Made by a program: the position numbers and the translations under genes | The notes under the pieces: model-generated | Database searches by the model: none | Told to the model about the DNA's origin: nothing | Seen by the model: only the letters and a program-made list of their open reading frames with translations | DNA from: an uncultured Tenacibaculum sp. | GTDB taxonomy: Bacteria; Bacteroidota; Bacteroidia; Flavobacteriales; Flavobacteriaceae | NCBI GenBank assembly: GCA_947497895.1 | Contig: CANMIL010000002.1 | Location: forward strand, 248,001-312,000 | Direction: 5' to 3' | DNA: 64,000 nt | Shown here: positions 51,818 through 60,883 of the stretch, piece by piece | How positions within the stretch are numbered: position 1 is the first letter of the stretch | Layout of the letters: each line of letters starts with the position of its first letter

Positions 51818-52479
51818 GATTTGTGTTTTAAAATAGCTATTGTAAAGTCTCGTTCAACCGATGTTCCTGTTTTGGTTTCTACGTTTTCGGTTTTATGGAG
51901 TAATTGATTAATTCGTAACGACGAATTCTTTACCAATAGCTCTAAATCTGTTGTATTGTATAACTTAAATTTATTTCCCACGAAAGGAAGTTTTTGCATG
52001 AAGTCTTTTTGAGCAAATGTTACAATGCAAATTCCATTTTCTGTAAGTACCCGTGAAATTTCTTCTAAAAATTCTTCAGGGTTTTCCCAGAAATACAATG
52101 TGTTCACCGTGAATATTCGATCAATGGAGTTATCTTCAATAGGAAGTTTTTTTCCATCGTACAACTTGAAAGAAATCTCAGAAGAGAAGTTCTTTTCAAT
52201 AAGTTGTTTTTCAGCTTCAAGTTTCATAGTTTCAGAAATTTCCAATCCTATATAACTTAGTTTTGCGCTTTTATTTAATAAATAATCAAGGTGGCCACAA
52301 TTACCATGTCCAAGTTCTAAAACCACATTGCTATCCGAAATGTGGAGTGCATCGATTGACGATGTCGTCATACCAATGTTTGTATTGTTCATAAGAGTTG
52401 CCGTTTCAATACCTTTATGTCCTGTTGGGCAACTCAATTGATTTTCTAGTTCTTGAAGTTCTTCCTTTGTAAGTTCCAT
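51814..52479 (-). CDS. SAM-dependent methyltransferase
   Basis: 221 residues, class I fold. SAM motif I VVLELGHGNCGHLDYLL, motif II KLPIEDNSIDRIFTVNTLYFWENPEEFLEEI. The unusual N-terminus (QLSCPTGHKGIETATLMNNTN) recalls arsenite- or small-metabolite methylases without the Cys set. Substrate unknown; placement suggests a part in siderophore handling. Four-base overlap with flavodoxin, 19 bp after the PepSY gene. Confidence 0.85.
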   Translation of the reverse strand: MELTKEELQELENQLSCPTGHKGIETATLMNNTNIGMTTSSIDALHISDSNVVLELGHGNCGHLDYLLNKSAKLSYIGLEISETMKLEAEKQLIEKNFSSEISFKLYDGKKLPIEDNSIDRIFTVNTLYFWENPEEFLEEISRVLTENGICIVTFAQKDFMQKLPFVGNKFKLYNTTDLELLVKNSSLRINQLLHKTENVETKTGTSVERDFTIAILKHKS

Positions 52480-52498
52480 AGTTAGTTTATGGTTTAAA

Positions 52499-54556
52499 TT
52501 AATCCTTACGCCATTGATTAATACTCTTAACTAAGAATACATTAGCAATAACCAAAAGCAATAGGATTAAAATTTCAGATAGGTTAGAAGCTTCGTAAAT
52601 AATTGCAGTTATAACGTGATAAACGTTAAATAAACCTGCAATAATAGCCCAAACAAAAGAGGTTTGTATAAACCACTTTTTTGAAACTTCTAAGCTTAAA
52701 AGTCCAAAAGTTAAAGCTAAGCCTTCCATTAGTATTCTCCATTGATGAGCCCAGAAAGGAGTTTCTCCAGTGCTACCTTCTATTAAAACGGATTCTTTGA
52801 AATAAATCAAAGCCAATCCGTAAACATGATGCAGAATAAATCCAATGGCAATAAAGATCCATAAAAGAGAAATTTTAGTTCTCATGGGTATGTAGTTTTT
52901 GTCGTTAATTAAAGTTTGATCTTGAGGTTTTTGTTCTTTCTTTAAGGCTTCTTCCTCTTTTAAAGCCTTCAAATTTTTATAATCAATTGGTGCAGCTGTA
53001 AAAGCACTTTTTTCTTTGATACTCGGTTTTATTTTAAAATAAAAGATAAGAGCAAGTGAAGAAATAATAATCCATAGCAAGTCGATAAACAAGATGTCAA
53101 ATTGATTATTGAGATAAGTATTCCAAATCCAATTACCTGAAACAATACCATTACTAATTGGAATCAATAACCCGAATATTCCACCTAATAAAAGAGTCGA
53201 TTTATTGGTGAAATAATTGTCTCTTTTAAATCGATAAAACAAGGTAAATAGTAACCATGTAATAAAATAGAAATAGTATATAGGGTTTTGTTTGTCTGTG
53301 AAATATCCATTGGTGAACTTCACAAATAAAAACGCTAGAGCTGTTACAGGAAGCAAAGATAAACACATAGCAAGGTAAATATGGCCTACTTTAGCAGTGT
53401 ACAAACGCTTCTCTAATTCCATACTTTTTTTATTTCTAGCTTCTATCCAAATCAGTACTCCTGTGATAATTACAAAACAAGTGATGAGTGCTAGAATGAA
53501 GTAGATTATTTTAAGCGGAATTCCACCGAAATCAGCAAAGTGTAGTTTGCTTACAACACGTTGAACATCTTCAGCGTAATTCAAACGATTTGGGTTTTTA
53601 ATAGCCTCAACATTACCTGAGTTCACATCATAAGTAATTCTTCCTGATCCAATAAAACGGTCGTGACTTTCTAACTCACCAATAAGGATGTATTTCATAT
53701 TTACACCTCCATAGTTTTTAATGTAGGCGTTTGTTAAGTGAAAGTTATTCCATTCGTTTGCTGTTCTGTTGGCAAAGCTATTAAAACTAGGAATGTTTTC
53801 ATTCGATGAAGCAATCCACTCGTAGCTTTTTCTTTCTGGACGTAGATCCTCCATTAATTTGGCTTGGTCTCCATTATACAAGGAATTTGCCGGGATTAAA
53901 ACTAAAATTCCAATTCCGAAATAGGCACCAGTAACAGCAAAAATAAATTGAAATGGTAATCCAATAACACCTAAAGCAGTGTGAGCATCTGTCCATAATT
54001 TCTTTAAAATAGCCTTAGGATTAAAGGTGAAAAAGTTTGGAATTATTTTGTTCCAGTGAACAATGACTCCGGTTATTATAGCAAAGAGGAAAAAGAATGA
54101 AACCAGTCCCGCTAGATAAATACCAATGGTTGGTAGTTGTTGAAAAAAATGTAAACGGAAAAGGAATTCGCCTAAACTATATTGTTCCGTATAAGTTTCG
54201 GTTTCAGTAGTATTTATATTTACATAAAAGTAATTAGGTTGCTTTCCTTTTTCAGAAGCTAATGAATCTTTACTTACTCCCATGGATAAATACATTTTAT
54301 CCGATTTCTCACCTACAATGAGTCTGAGATCTCTTCCATGTAGCTCGTATCGATTATTTAAGCTGTCGAGTATTTTATCGAAGTTAATGTCATTTCTTTG
54401 GGTATAACTTATTGGAGTTCCTTCCTCCCAAACTTGAATTTCTTCTTTAAATAAAGAAAAAGCCCCAGCGAAAAAAATTACATACAAAGCAATGCTTATG
54501 ACAATACCACTAACAGTATGAGTGTTAAAAAATACGTTGTAATTTCTTGTACTCAT
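52499..54556 (-). CDS. PepSY-domain membrane protein, putative ferrisiderophore reductase
   Basis: 685 residues. Starts with the PepSY_TM pattern (NVFFNTHTVSGIVISIALYVIFFAGAFSLFKEE). It has further helices with conserved His (RLHFFQQLP, WTDAHTALGV, KLHFADFGG, KVGHIYLAM) that could bind heme. An extra C-terminal membrane part of about five helices follows a Lys/Glu linker (LKEEEALKKEQKPQD). PepSY proteins like FpvG reduce Fe(III)-siderophores in the inner membrane. It lies 1 bp from the DUF3649 gene. Confidence 0.82.
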   Translation of the reverse strand: MSTRNYNVFFNTHTVSGIVISIALYVIFFAGAFSLFKEEIQVWEEGTPISYTQRNDINFDKILDSLNNRYELHGRDLRLIVGEKSDKMYLSMGVSKDSLASEKGKQPNYFYVNINTTETETYTEQYSLGEFLFRLHFFQQLPTIGIYLAGLVSFFFLFAIITGVIVHWNKIIPNFFTFNPKAILKKLWTDAHTALGVIGLPFQFIFAVTGAYFGIGILVLIPANSLYNGDQAKLMEDLRPERKSYEWIASSNENIPSFNSFANRTANEWNNFHLTNAYIKNYGGVNMKYILIGELESHDRFIGSGRITYDVNSGNVEAIKNPNRLNYAEDVQRVVSKLHFADFGGIPLKIIYFILALITCFVIITGVLIWIEARNKKSMELEKRLYTAKVGHIYLAMCLSLLPVTALAFLFVKFTNGYFTDKQNPIYYFYFITWLLFTLFYRFKRDNYFTNKSTLLLGGIFGLLIPISNGIVSGNWIWNTYLNNQFDILFIDLLWIIISSLALIFYFKIKPSIKEKSAFTAAPIDYKNLKALKEEEALKKEQKPQDQTLINDKNYIPMRTKISLLWIFIAIGFILHHVYGLALIYFKESVLIEGSTGETPFWAHQWRILMEGLALTFGLLSLEVSKKWFIQTSFVWAIIAGLFNVYHVITAIIYEASNLSEILILLLLVIANVFLVKSINQWRKD

Positions 54557-54858
54557 TATATAAACGGATTGGTTTTGTTAGCGAAAAAATACAAGACATA
54601 TAGCATTATAATTGAGGCACCATAGATACCCCAAGCTTTCCAACCGTTCTCGAATAAATAAGGAACAATTAGTAAAACACACCAAACAATAAATAAGGAG
54701 AATATGGAAGTGATAAGCACTTCATTGTGTAATGGAATCCAGATAGCAAGTATCATATGTAATAAAGCAGTAATAAGATAACCGCCTAAAATTCCTGCAG
54801 AAATTTTAGCGAATTGTTGCCATGGTGATTTGGTTAAGTATTTCGGATTAGCAGGCAT
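54556..54858 (-). CDS. DUF3649-like membrane protein
   Basis: 100 residues with three helices (AKISAGILGGYLITALLHMILA, VLITSIFSLFIVWCVLLIV, GIYGASIIMLYVLYFFA). In Proteobacteria DUF3649, PepSY and DUF3325 genes form a common trio after siderophore receptors, and the same order is seen here; the assignment rests on that context and on size. Overlaps the PepSY start by 1 bp. Confidence 0.7.
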   Translation of the reverse strand: MPANPKYLTKSPWQQFAKISAGILGGYLITALLHMILAIWIPLHNEVLITSIFSLFIVWCVLLIVPYLFENGWKAWGIYGASIIMLYVLYFFANKTNPFI

Positions 54859-54860
54859 AG

Positions 54861-55190
54861 TTAAAGCAAAAATTCAAGGATTAAACAAATGGCAAAAATG
54901 AAGGTAACATCTATTATGCTTAGCTTATTTGTTGGAACTAATACAACTAATAAGCTAAGTAATATCATGGTTATAAGAAACCAGATTAAAATACCAGAAG
55001 TTTGACCGAATAACGAAATGGCCACAAACAACGAAACCATAAGATTAATTAATCCTATGATTTTTGAAAGATTTCTGTTGTTTCGCATCCAATGCCCAAC
55101 ATGAGTTTTTTGAGAGACAAATGTTTTTTGGGAGGTGCTATAAATTGCATAACAACCAGTAAGTGTAATTATAATAAGTAGGTTAATCAT
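54861..55190 (-). CDS. DUF3325-like membrane protein
   Basis: 109 residues, three to four helices (INLLIIITLTGCYAIY, IGLINLMVSLFVAISLFG, ILIWFLITMILLSLLVVLV), with HVGHWMRN between. Assigned by size, helices and place in the receptor-DUF3649-PepSY set. A terminator-like hairpin (55210-55235) separates it from the receptor, suggesting partial readthrough. Confidence 0.65.
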   Translation of the reverse strand: MINLLIIITLTGCYAIYSTSQKTFVSQKTHVGHWMRNNRNLSKIIGLINLMVSLFVAISLFGQTSGILIWFLITMILLSLLVVLVPTNKLSIIDVTFIFAICLILEFLL

Positions 55191-55209
55191 TTTGCTAGTA
55201 ATAGAAAAT

Positions 55210-55235
55210 GACTCCGAATAATTCTATTCGGAGTC
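55210..55235 (-). terminator. Attenuating hairpin between receptor and accessory genes
   Basis: GACTCCGAATA pairs with TATTCGGAGTC on the minus strand, then TTTTC. Lies 9 bp past the receptor stop and 20 bp before the next ATG of the same operon. Confidence 0.75.
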
Positions 55236-55244
55236 TGATTTTTA

Positions 55245-57857
55245 TTAAAACTTATAGGTTAGAGTTCCTAAGAATGCACGAGAAGCTTGTGCATTTATAG
55301 TGCTCCATCCTTTATAATAAACTTCATCTGTTAAATTGTTTACTTTCAAACCAACTCTGAATTTTTCAGCGTCGTAATAGGCACTCGCATTAAACACAGT
55401 ATAACTAGGTAATGTAAATTGTCCTGTAATAGCGTTATTAATGGTATGATGTTCTGAAGCTCCGTTGAACCCAGCACCGAATCCGATATTTTTTAAGAAT
55501 GTTCCTTCTTGAAATTTGTAGTCTGCCCAGAAGTTATAGATAGTACTTGGTCCAGATTCTTCTGGTCTTCGGTTTAAAAGCTCGTCAACGTGTCTGTCTC
55601 CGATAATACTTGTAGCATCAGTTACTTTTGTGTCATTATAAGAATATGAAGCTCTAATGTTTAAACCTTTAAATGGATTTGCGTTTACTTCGAATTCAAC
55701 ACCTTTACTTACAACTTCTGCTAAATCTATTCTATCAATGACTAATATTGATGTAGGATCAGTAACAGTTTTATCGTTTGCAGTTATGTGATAATAGCTA
55801 GCTCCTAAATCTAATTTTCCATTGAATAAATTAGTTTTAACTCCTCCTTCGAATTGGTTCGCTCTTACTGGTTGAAAAGTGGTAATAGATCCATCATTAT
55901 TAATAGCTGGATCAACATTGATAAAACCTGTTTGATAGTTAGAGAATACCGATAACTTATTAGGAATTGCTTGATAAACTACCCCAACTTTTGGTGATAA
56001 AGTTGTTTTTGTGTAATCATCTTTAGGATCATTCTCGTTTCCGTTTTGGTCAAAGTGATCTAAACGTAAACCTAGGTTTAAGGTTAAATCTTTTGTTACA
56101 TTTAGTACGTCTGAAACGTAAACAGCGTAAGTTTTTGAGTTTGTTCTGCTACTTACTTGTTGTACTTGACTAAATACCTGTTCTAAACGTTCAGCTGATG
56201 GTGAATATGTAGCTCCAGGTGTAAAACTAGTGTTAAGTACTTCTCCTTGTGCATTAACAAAAGAATCAAAATACGGTAATGCACTGTATTGTGTTTGAAG
56301 TTGCTGCGCTGCCTCTTGTTGTCCAAACATAGAAAGTGCTCCTAGTAAAGTAGGAAAGTTAGATGTTGTTGTTAAAACAGGATTTCCGTTTTGAATTCTT
56401 GTATGCTGAGATCTACTCACAAAATCTAATCCAACAACCAATCTATTTCTTAACTCTCCAATTTTAAAATCACCAATAAAGTTTTGTTGGAAGTTGTAGT
56501 TAGAAGCATTGGCATCGCGCTTATCGAATATTCTAGTAAAAGCATCCGTTTGTAGTAAGCCATTAGCTTCCGCTAACATCGGATTTACTACTGGTGCTAA
56601 TTGTGGAATAGAAGCAAATTGCTGTAGTGGTGAAAAAGCTAATGCCCCACCATCAACATTATATTGATAAAACCCATTAGCTTCTGAGTAACTACTTGCA
56701 AAAATAGATTGAGAAGTCCATTCGTCAGAAATCTTATAATCAATAATAGTTCTAGTGTTAAATGTTGGACTTGTTAAGTATATATCGTTAGAAGTATATG
56801 ATTTGCTGGGATCAATATTTAATTCTTCTGGAGTTTTAGCTATTAAAGGAATTCCTTTTCTTAAGAACAACATCGAAGGATTGGTTTGCTGTGTTCTGGC
56901 GTATTCTAAACCAAAAGATAAATTCAATTTATTATTAACTCTGTAAGAAATCGAAGGAGCTATGAAAAATGTTTTTCTAAATCCTGCATCTTGAAAACTA
57001 TCTTGAGTTAAGTATGATGTATTTAATCTGAAATAAGGTCCTTTTTTCCCAGCAAGAGGAGTGTTGATATCAGCAGAAACACGATGTGTTCCGAAAGAAC
57101 CAGTTGTGTAAGAAACACTTCCACCAAACCCTTCATAAGGTTTTTTAGTAACCACATTTATAAGTCCTCCTAGTGAAGTAGCTGTACTTCCAAATAATGT
57201 TGCAGAAGGCCCTTTTACTACTTCAATTCTTTCGATATAAGAAGGATCAATAGCGCTTAAAGTAAAACCAGGCATGCCATCAACAAGTTGAGGTTGCGTA
57301 GCAAAACCACGCGAAGCAAAATAACCAGTTCCTTCACCAGGAGCACGCCCTGTTGCTTCCCATAATTTACTAATTCCAGTTGCATTGTTTAAAGCATCAT
57401 CAATATTTGTTACTACCTGAGAATCTAATATTTCAGAAGTAACGGTAGTATAAACCTGAGAATTTTCAAGGTCTTTTAAAGGAAGTTTTGAAACATAGGC
57501 AGTTTTTTTACGTGAAAACTGATTGTTTCTACCAGTAACTTGTACTTCTTGTAATAATTCATTCCCTTCATAGATCACAACTTTTAGGTTGTTTGTAGGA
57601 ACCGTAATCAGAAGATTTTTGGTTTTGAATCCAATGTAAGAGAATTTGATTTCTTGCGATCCGTTAGGAACATCAGATATTTCAAAGAGACCATCGATAT
57701 TGGTTTGAGTCCCTGTGGTAGTTCCTGATACGGTCACATTAACTCCAGGTATAGGTTCGTTGTTATTATCAACAACTGTACCTCTAATTTTCCCCTGTTG
57801 AGCTACAGCACTAGCCATTATCAAAAACATTGAAATGGCATTAAAAAATCCTTTCAT
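55245..57857 (-). CDS. TonB-dependent siderophore receptor 1
   Basis: 870 residues, outer membrane. Signal peptide MKGFFNAISMFLIMASAVAQ. CarboxypepD-reg-like domain (about 22-105, GTVVDNNNEPIPGVNVTVSG, FSYIGFKTK). Plug with SRGFATQPQLVDGMPG and ERIEVVKGPSATLFGSTATSLGGLINVVTKKP. Then a 22-strand barrel, ending SRAFLGTLTYKF with terminal Phe. Family: FhuA/FoxA-like ferric siderophore receptors. Promoter: TTTG-N19-TATTTTTG on minus (57923-57893), with the shared box at 57929-57948. Paralogue of the next gene. Confidence 0.92.
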   Translation of the reverse strand: MKGFFNAISMFLIMASAVAQQGKIRGTVVDNNNEPIPGVNVTVSGTTTGTQTNIDGLFEISDVPNGSQEIKFSYIGFKTKNLLITVPTNNLKVVIYEGNELLQEVQVTGRNNQFSRKKTAYVSKLPLKDLENSQVYTTVTSEILDSQVVTNIDDALNNATGISKLWEATGRAPGEGTGYFASRGFATQPQLVDGMPGFTLSAIDPSYIERIEVVKGPSATLFGSTATSLGGLINVVTKKPYEGFGGSVSYTTGSFGTHRVSADINTPLAGKKGPYFRLNTSYLTQDSFQDAGFRKTFFIAPSISYRVNNKLNLSFGLEYARTQQTNPSMLFLRKGIPLIAKTPEELNIDPSKSYTSNDIYLTSPTFNTRTIIDYKISDEWTSQSIFASSYSEANGFYQYNVDGGALAFSPLQQFASIPQLAPVVNPMLAEANGLLQTDAFTRIFDKRDANASNYNFQQNFIGDFKIGELRNRLVVGLDFVSRSQHTRIQNGNPVLTTTSNFPTLLGALSMFGQQEAAQQLQTQYSALPYFDSFVNAQGEVLNTSFTPGATYSPSAERLEQVFSQVQQVSSRTNSKTYAVYVSDVLNVTKDLTLNLGLRLDHFDQNGNENDPKDDYTKTTLSPKVGVVYQAIPNKLSVFSNYQTGFINVDPAINNDGSITTFQPVRANQFEGGVKTNLFNGKLDLGASYYHITANDKTVTDPTSILVIDRIDLAEVVSKGVEFEVNANPFKGLNIRASYSYNDTKVTDATSIIGDRHVDELLNRRPEESGPSTIYNFWADYKFQEGTFLKNIGFGAGFNGASEHHTINNAITGQFTLPSYTVFNASAYYDAEKFRVGLKVNNLTDEVYYKGWSTINAQASRAFLGTLTYKF

Positions 57858-57892
57858 TTTATTTATTTAGATTTAATAAATGATTAAGTGTA

Positions 57893-57948
57893 CAAAAATA
57901 CTTGATGAGAAGGTAAAAACAAAGTTTGTTTAGATTAAATTTAAATAA
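57893..57948 (-). promoter_or_regulatory. Promoter and shared box of receptor 1
   Basis: On the minus strand: box complementary to TTTAGATTAAATTTAAATAA (57929-57948), 5 nt, TTTG (57923-57920), 19 nt, TATTTTTG (57900-57893). The leader is about 30 nt. Confidence 0.65.
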
Positions 57949-58060
57949 AGAAAAGTTTTCTTTTTGATATTCTGATTCTTACAATCAATATTTTTTAGAA
58001 AATTTACTAAAACTTTAACGCTAATTGTTGATTTTAAAACAGATCTGTTTTTTAAAAGGT

Positions 58061-58094
58061 GAAAACCCCAAAATGAAATCATTCTGAGGTTTTC
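58061..58094 (-). terminator. Terminator after receptor 2
   Basis: GAAAACCCCAAAATG opposite CATTCTGAGGTTTTC (with wobbles), T-rich flank on minus. Lies 33 bp past the receptor stop, so receptor 2 is its own unit. Confidence 0.75.
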
Positions 58095-58127
58095 TGGTGA
58101 ATAAGTTAATTTTAAGAAAAATAGTTG

Positions 58128-60539
58128 TTAGAACTTATAAGTTAAAGTCCCTAAAAGAACTCTTGGAGCTTGAGGAGTTAAAGTACTCCAACCTCTATAG
58201 TATTCTTTATCGGTTAAATTGTTTGCTTTAAGACTAATTCTAACTTTTTTAACTTCGTAGTAAACAGAAGCATTGAAAATTGTATATGCAGGTATATCAA
58301 ATCCACCTGATGCAGGGTAGTCTATCATTGTATCAAAATTACTAGCTCCATTAAACCCGAATCCTAAACCAAAGTTCTTTGCAATTCCGTGCTTAAATTT
58401 ATAATCAGCCCAGAAATTATAAGACCTGGCTGGTCCAGCTTCTGCGATTCTTTTTCCAACTAAATCGGGACGAGATTCTGACTCTATAAGTTCGTTTTCA
58501 TTATAACTGAAACCTCCTCTAAGGTTTAATCCGTCAATAGGATTTGCGTTTACTTCTAACTCAACACCTTTACTACTGATTCTTCCATCTTGCTGTTTGT
58601 TAGTTCCAAAGCCCATTACTTTGTTATCAACAACAATGGCATAAGAGCTAATACTTGCTTCTAATTTGTTATTGAATAGGTTGGTTTTTATTCCAATCTC
58701 AACCTGATTTGCTTGCTCAAGTTCAAATGACTGAACCATTGTTCCTAAAGATGGATTTGCAATATCGACTGGTACTATTTCTGGATTAACATAAGTAAAA
58801 CCATTTTGATAGTTCGCAAATACAGATAATTTGTTTAGGATAGGTTGGTAAACAACTCCGAACTTTGGAGAGAAAGTAGATTCAACGTATTCTTGATGGT
58901 CATCAGAAGAATCATTTGCATCTCCTTTATAATTAAACCTATCAAAACGAACTCCTGCCATGAACGATAATTCAGGAAGTACGTTTACAACATCGGAAAT
59001 GTATCCACTTAATATATTTTGATTAATGTCTGTATTGATGTTTGTAACACCGTTTAAAAGGGTGTTAACATTGGCAGCATTGGTAGGTAAACCACTTAAC
59101 AAATCTCCTTGAGGAGAGCTTACATTAATTAATGCCCACCCCGAACTTCTGTCTAATGTTTGAGATTCTAAATAATCCAATCCAACAACCACTCTATTAC
59201 GAACTGTTCCGATTTTGAAATCACCTGAGAAGTTTTGTTGTAAGTTAAAAGTGTTCGTTTCAGAATCTGATCTTTGTGCGTTTAAACTAAAAGCAGGTAA
59301 AACTCTTGGGTTTGTTGGTACTGACCAATCTGCAAGGTTCCATAAGTATGTATAAATTCCATTTGATTTTGCATTACCTCCTGCAATAACGGTTTGTGAA
59401 GACCATTTATCGGAAATTTTATATGCAATTTCTCCTCTATAGTTCTGAGTTGGATTCTTTATAGAAATATCATTACTAGTTAACGATTTTTCACGATCGT
59501 AATTAAGTTCGGCTACGTTGCTAAAAGGTAATTGAACAGCTCTGTTAAAGAATAAGAATGGCTGATTTGTTTGATCTGTTGATGATAACTCATAATTAAA
59601 ATTAAGAGTTAAACGATCGTTTACTTTGTATGATAAAGCAGGAGCTAAGAACAATGCTTTTCTAAATCCGGCATCTTGAAAACTGTCCTCAGTTTGATAT
59701 CCAGCGTTAAAACGTAAAGATATGTTTTCATTACTTTCTAAGTTGGTGTTAAAGTCCACAGTAACTTTACTAAATCCGAATGAACCGGCTCCAACAGTAA
59801 TATTACCTCCAGTACCTTTATAAGGTTTTTTGGTAACGATATTAATCAAACCACCATATGATGTAACAGTACTTCCGAATAAGGTTGCAGAAGGTCCTTT
59901 TACAACTTCAATACGCTCAACATTATCAGGATTTATAAATCCATTAGTTATTCCAGGTACTCCGTTTACCAATTGTGGTTGAACAGAAAAACCTCTAATA
60001 GAATAGAAACCAGCTCCATCACCACCTCTACCGGTTGAAGACCATAGTTTTTCAACTCCAGTGGTGTTTTTTAAAGCTTCCTCAAAACTTACTACTGATT
60101 GAGAGATTAATAGTTGGTTGGTTACCGTACTATATACTTGAGAGTTTTCGATATTTTTTAAAGGTAATTTTGCTACATACGCTGTTTGTTTACGAGAGAA
60201 TTTGTTTTTACGATCAGTATCAATAACTACTTCGTTAAGTATTTCATTTCCTTCATATAGAGTAATTCTTAACTTTTCTGAACCCGTAACTGGGATCACT
60301 TTTGTTTTGAATCCTACAGAAGAAATAATTAATTCTGCGTTTTCAAAAGATGCAAGAGTTAATTCAAATCTACCATCGATATCGGTTTGAGTTCCTTTGG
60401 AGGTGTTTTTAATAAGCACATTTGCGCCCACTACAGGAAGGTTGTTGTTATCAATAATTACCCCACTCACTTGCCCCCTTTGAGCAATGGATTGTACTAT
60501 TACTAAGAAAAATAGAATAGCAGAGATAGTTCCTTTCAT
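58128..60539 (-). CDS. TonB-dependent siderophore receptor 2
   Basis: 803 residues, a clear paralogue of receptor 1: same signal type (MKGTISAILFFLVIVQSIAQ), same reg-like domain, same KQTAYVAKLPLKNIENSQVYSTVT linker, plug SIRGFSVQPQLVNGVPG and VKGPSATLFGSTVTSYGGLINIVTKKP, and end VLLGTLTYKF. The barrel loops differ, which suggests a different siderophore. Promoter TTTG-N19-TAGCTTTG on minus (60598-60568) with the same upstream box. Confidence 0.92.
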   Translation of the reverse strand: MKGTISAILFFLVIVQSIAQRGQVSGVIIDNNNLPVVGANVLIKNTSKGTQTDIDGRFELTLASFENAELIISSVGFKTKVIPVTGSEKLRITLYEGNEILNEVVIDTDRKNKFSRKQTAYVAKLPLKNIENSQVYSTVTNQLLISQSVVSFEEALKNTTGVEKLWSSTGRGGDGAGFYSIRGFSVQPQLVNGVPGITNGFINPDNVERIEVVKGPSATLFGSTVTSYGGLINIVTKKPYKGTGGNITVGAGSFGFSKVTVDFNTNLESNENISLRFNAGYQTEDSFQDAGFRKALFLAPALSYKVNDRLTLNFNYELSSTDQTNQPFLFFNRAVQLPFSNVAELNYDREKSLTSNDISIKNPTQNYRGEIAYKISDKWSSQTVIAGGNAKSNGIYTYLWNLADWSVPTNPRVLPAFSLNAQRSDSETNTFNLQQNFSGDFKIGTVRNRVVVGLDYLESQTLDRSSGWALINVSSPQGDLLSGLPTNAANVNTLLNGVTNINTDINQNILSGYISDVVNVLPELSFMAGVRFDRFNYKGDANDSSDDHQEYVESTFSPKFGVVYQPILNKLSVFANYQNGFTYVNPEIVPVDIANPSLGTMVQSFELEQANQVEIGIKTNLFNNKLEASISSYAIVVDNKVMGFGTNKQQDGRISSKGVELEVNANPIDGLNLRGGFSYNENELIESESRPDLVGKRIAEAGPARSYNFWADYKFKHGIAKNFGLGFGFNGASNFDTMIDYPASGGFDIPAYTIFNASVYYEVKKVRISLKANNLTDKEYYRGWSTLTPQAPRVLLGTLTYKF

Positions 60540-60567
60540 TTTATTTAGATTAATTTAAAATTGAGTA

Positions 60568-60628
60568 CAAAGCTACCTCAATCTATTTGAATAGCAAATA
60601 TTATTTAGAATAAATTTAAATAATATTT
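60568..60628 (-). promoter_or_regulatory. Promoter and shared box of receptor 2
   Basis: On the minus strand: box complementary to TTTAGAATAAATTTAAATAA (60604-60623), 5 nt, TTTG (60598-60595), 19 nt, TAGCTTTG (60575-60568). AAATATTATTT (60596-60606) and AAATAATATTT (60618-60628) form an 11-bp perfect inverted repeat over the box and -33. Confidence 0.65.
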
Positions 60629-60733
60629 AAAGAGTCATGCTTTTAACTAGATTTCTGTTGTTTAAAGAGGTTTTAGATAAAAAACTGTGATTTATTGATG
60701 CTGAATTGCTTAAAACAGCATCGAATAAATCTG

Positions 60734-60741
60734 TATATTTG
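60734..60741 (+). promoter_or_regulatory. -7 element of hmgA
   Basis: TATATTTG; would give a leader of about 137 nt, long for this genome, carrying the hairpin at 60835-60875. Confidence 0.45.
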
Positions 60742-60834
60742 TAGGAAGAATCTAAAATTATGATGGCTTGTAATGCTTACGAGGGCTTATTAATACTTTT
60801 AAAATTTCTTATAAAGAGAAATCCTGAGTGATGT

Positions 60835-60875
60835 TGATTTAAAGAAAAGAACAATGAATAATAATCTTTAAATCA
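60835..60875 (+). promoter_or_regulatory. Leader hairpin 8 nt before the hmgA start
   Basis: TGATTTAAAG (60835-60844) and CTTTAAATCA (60866-60875) are perfectly complementary with a 21-nt loop. Could be an RNA control element or a DNA operator. Confidence 0.55.
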
Positions 60876-60883
60876 GAAAAATT

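Larger units (their letters stand above)
60540..60883. other. 344-bp divergent region between receptor 2 and hmgA
   Basis: Holds the receptor 2 promoter on minus (60568-60598) with its box and inverted repeat (60596-60628), a start-proximal TTTAGATTAATTTAAA (60544-60559), and on plus the hmgA -7 element (60734-60741) and leader hairpin (60835-60875). No ORF of note. Confidence 0.6.
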
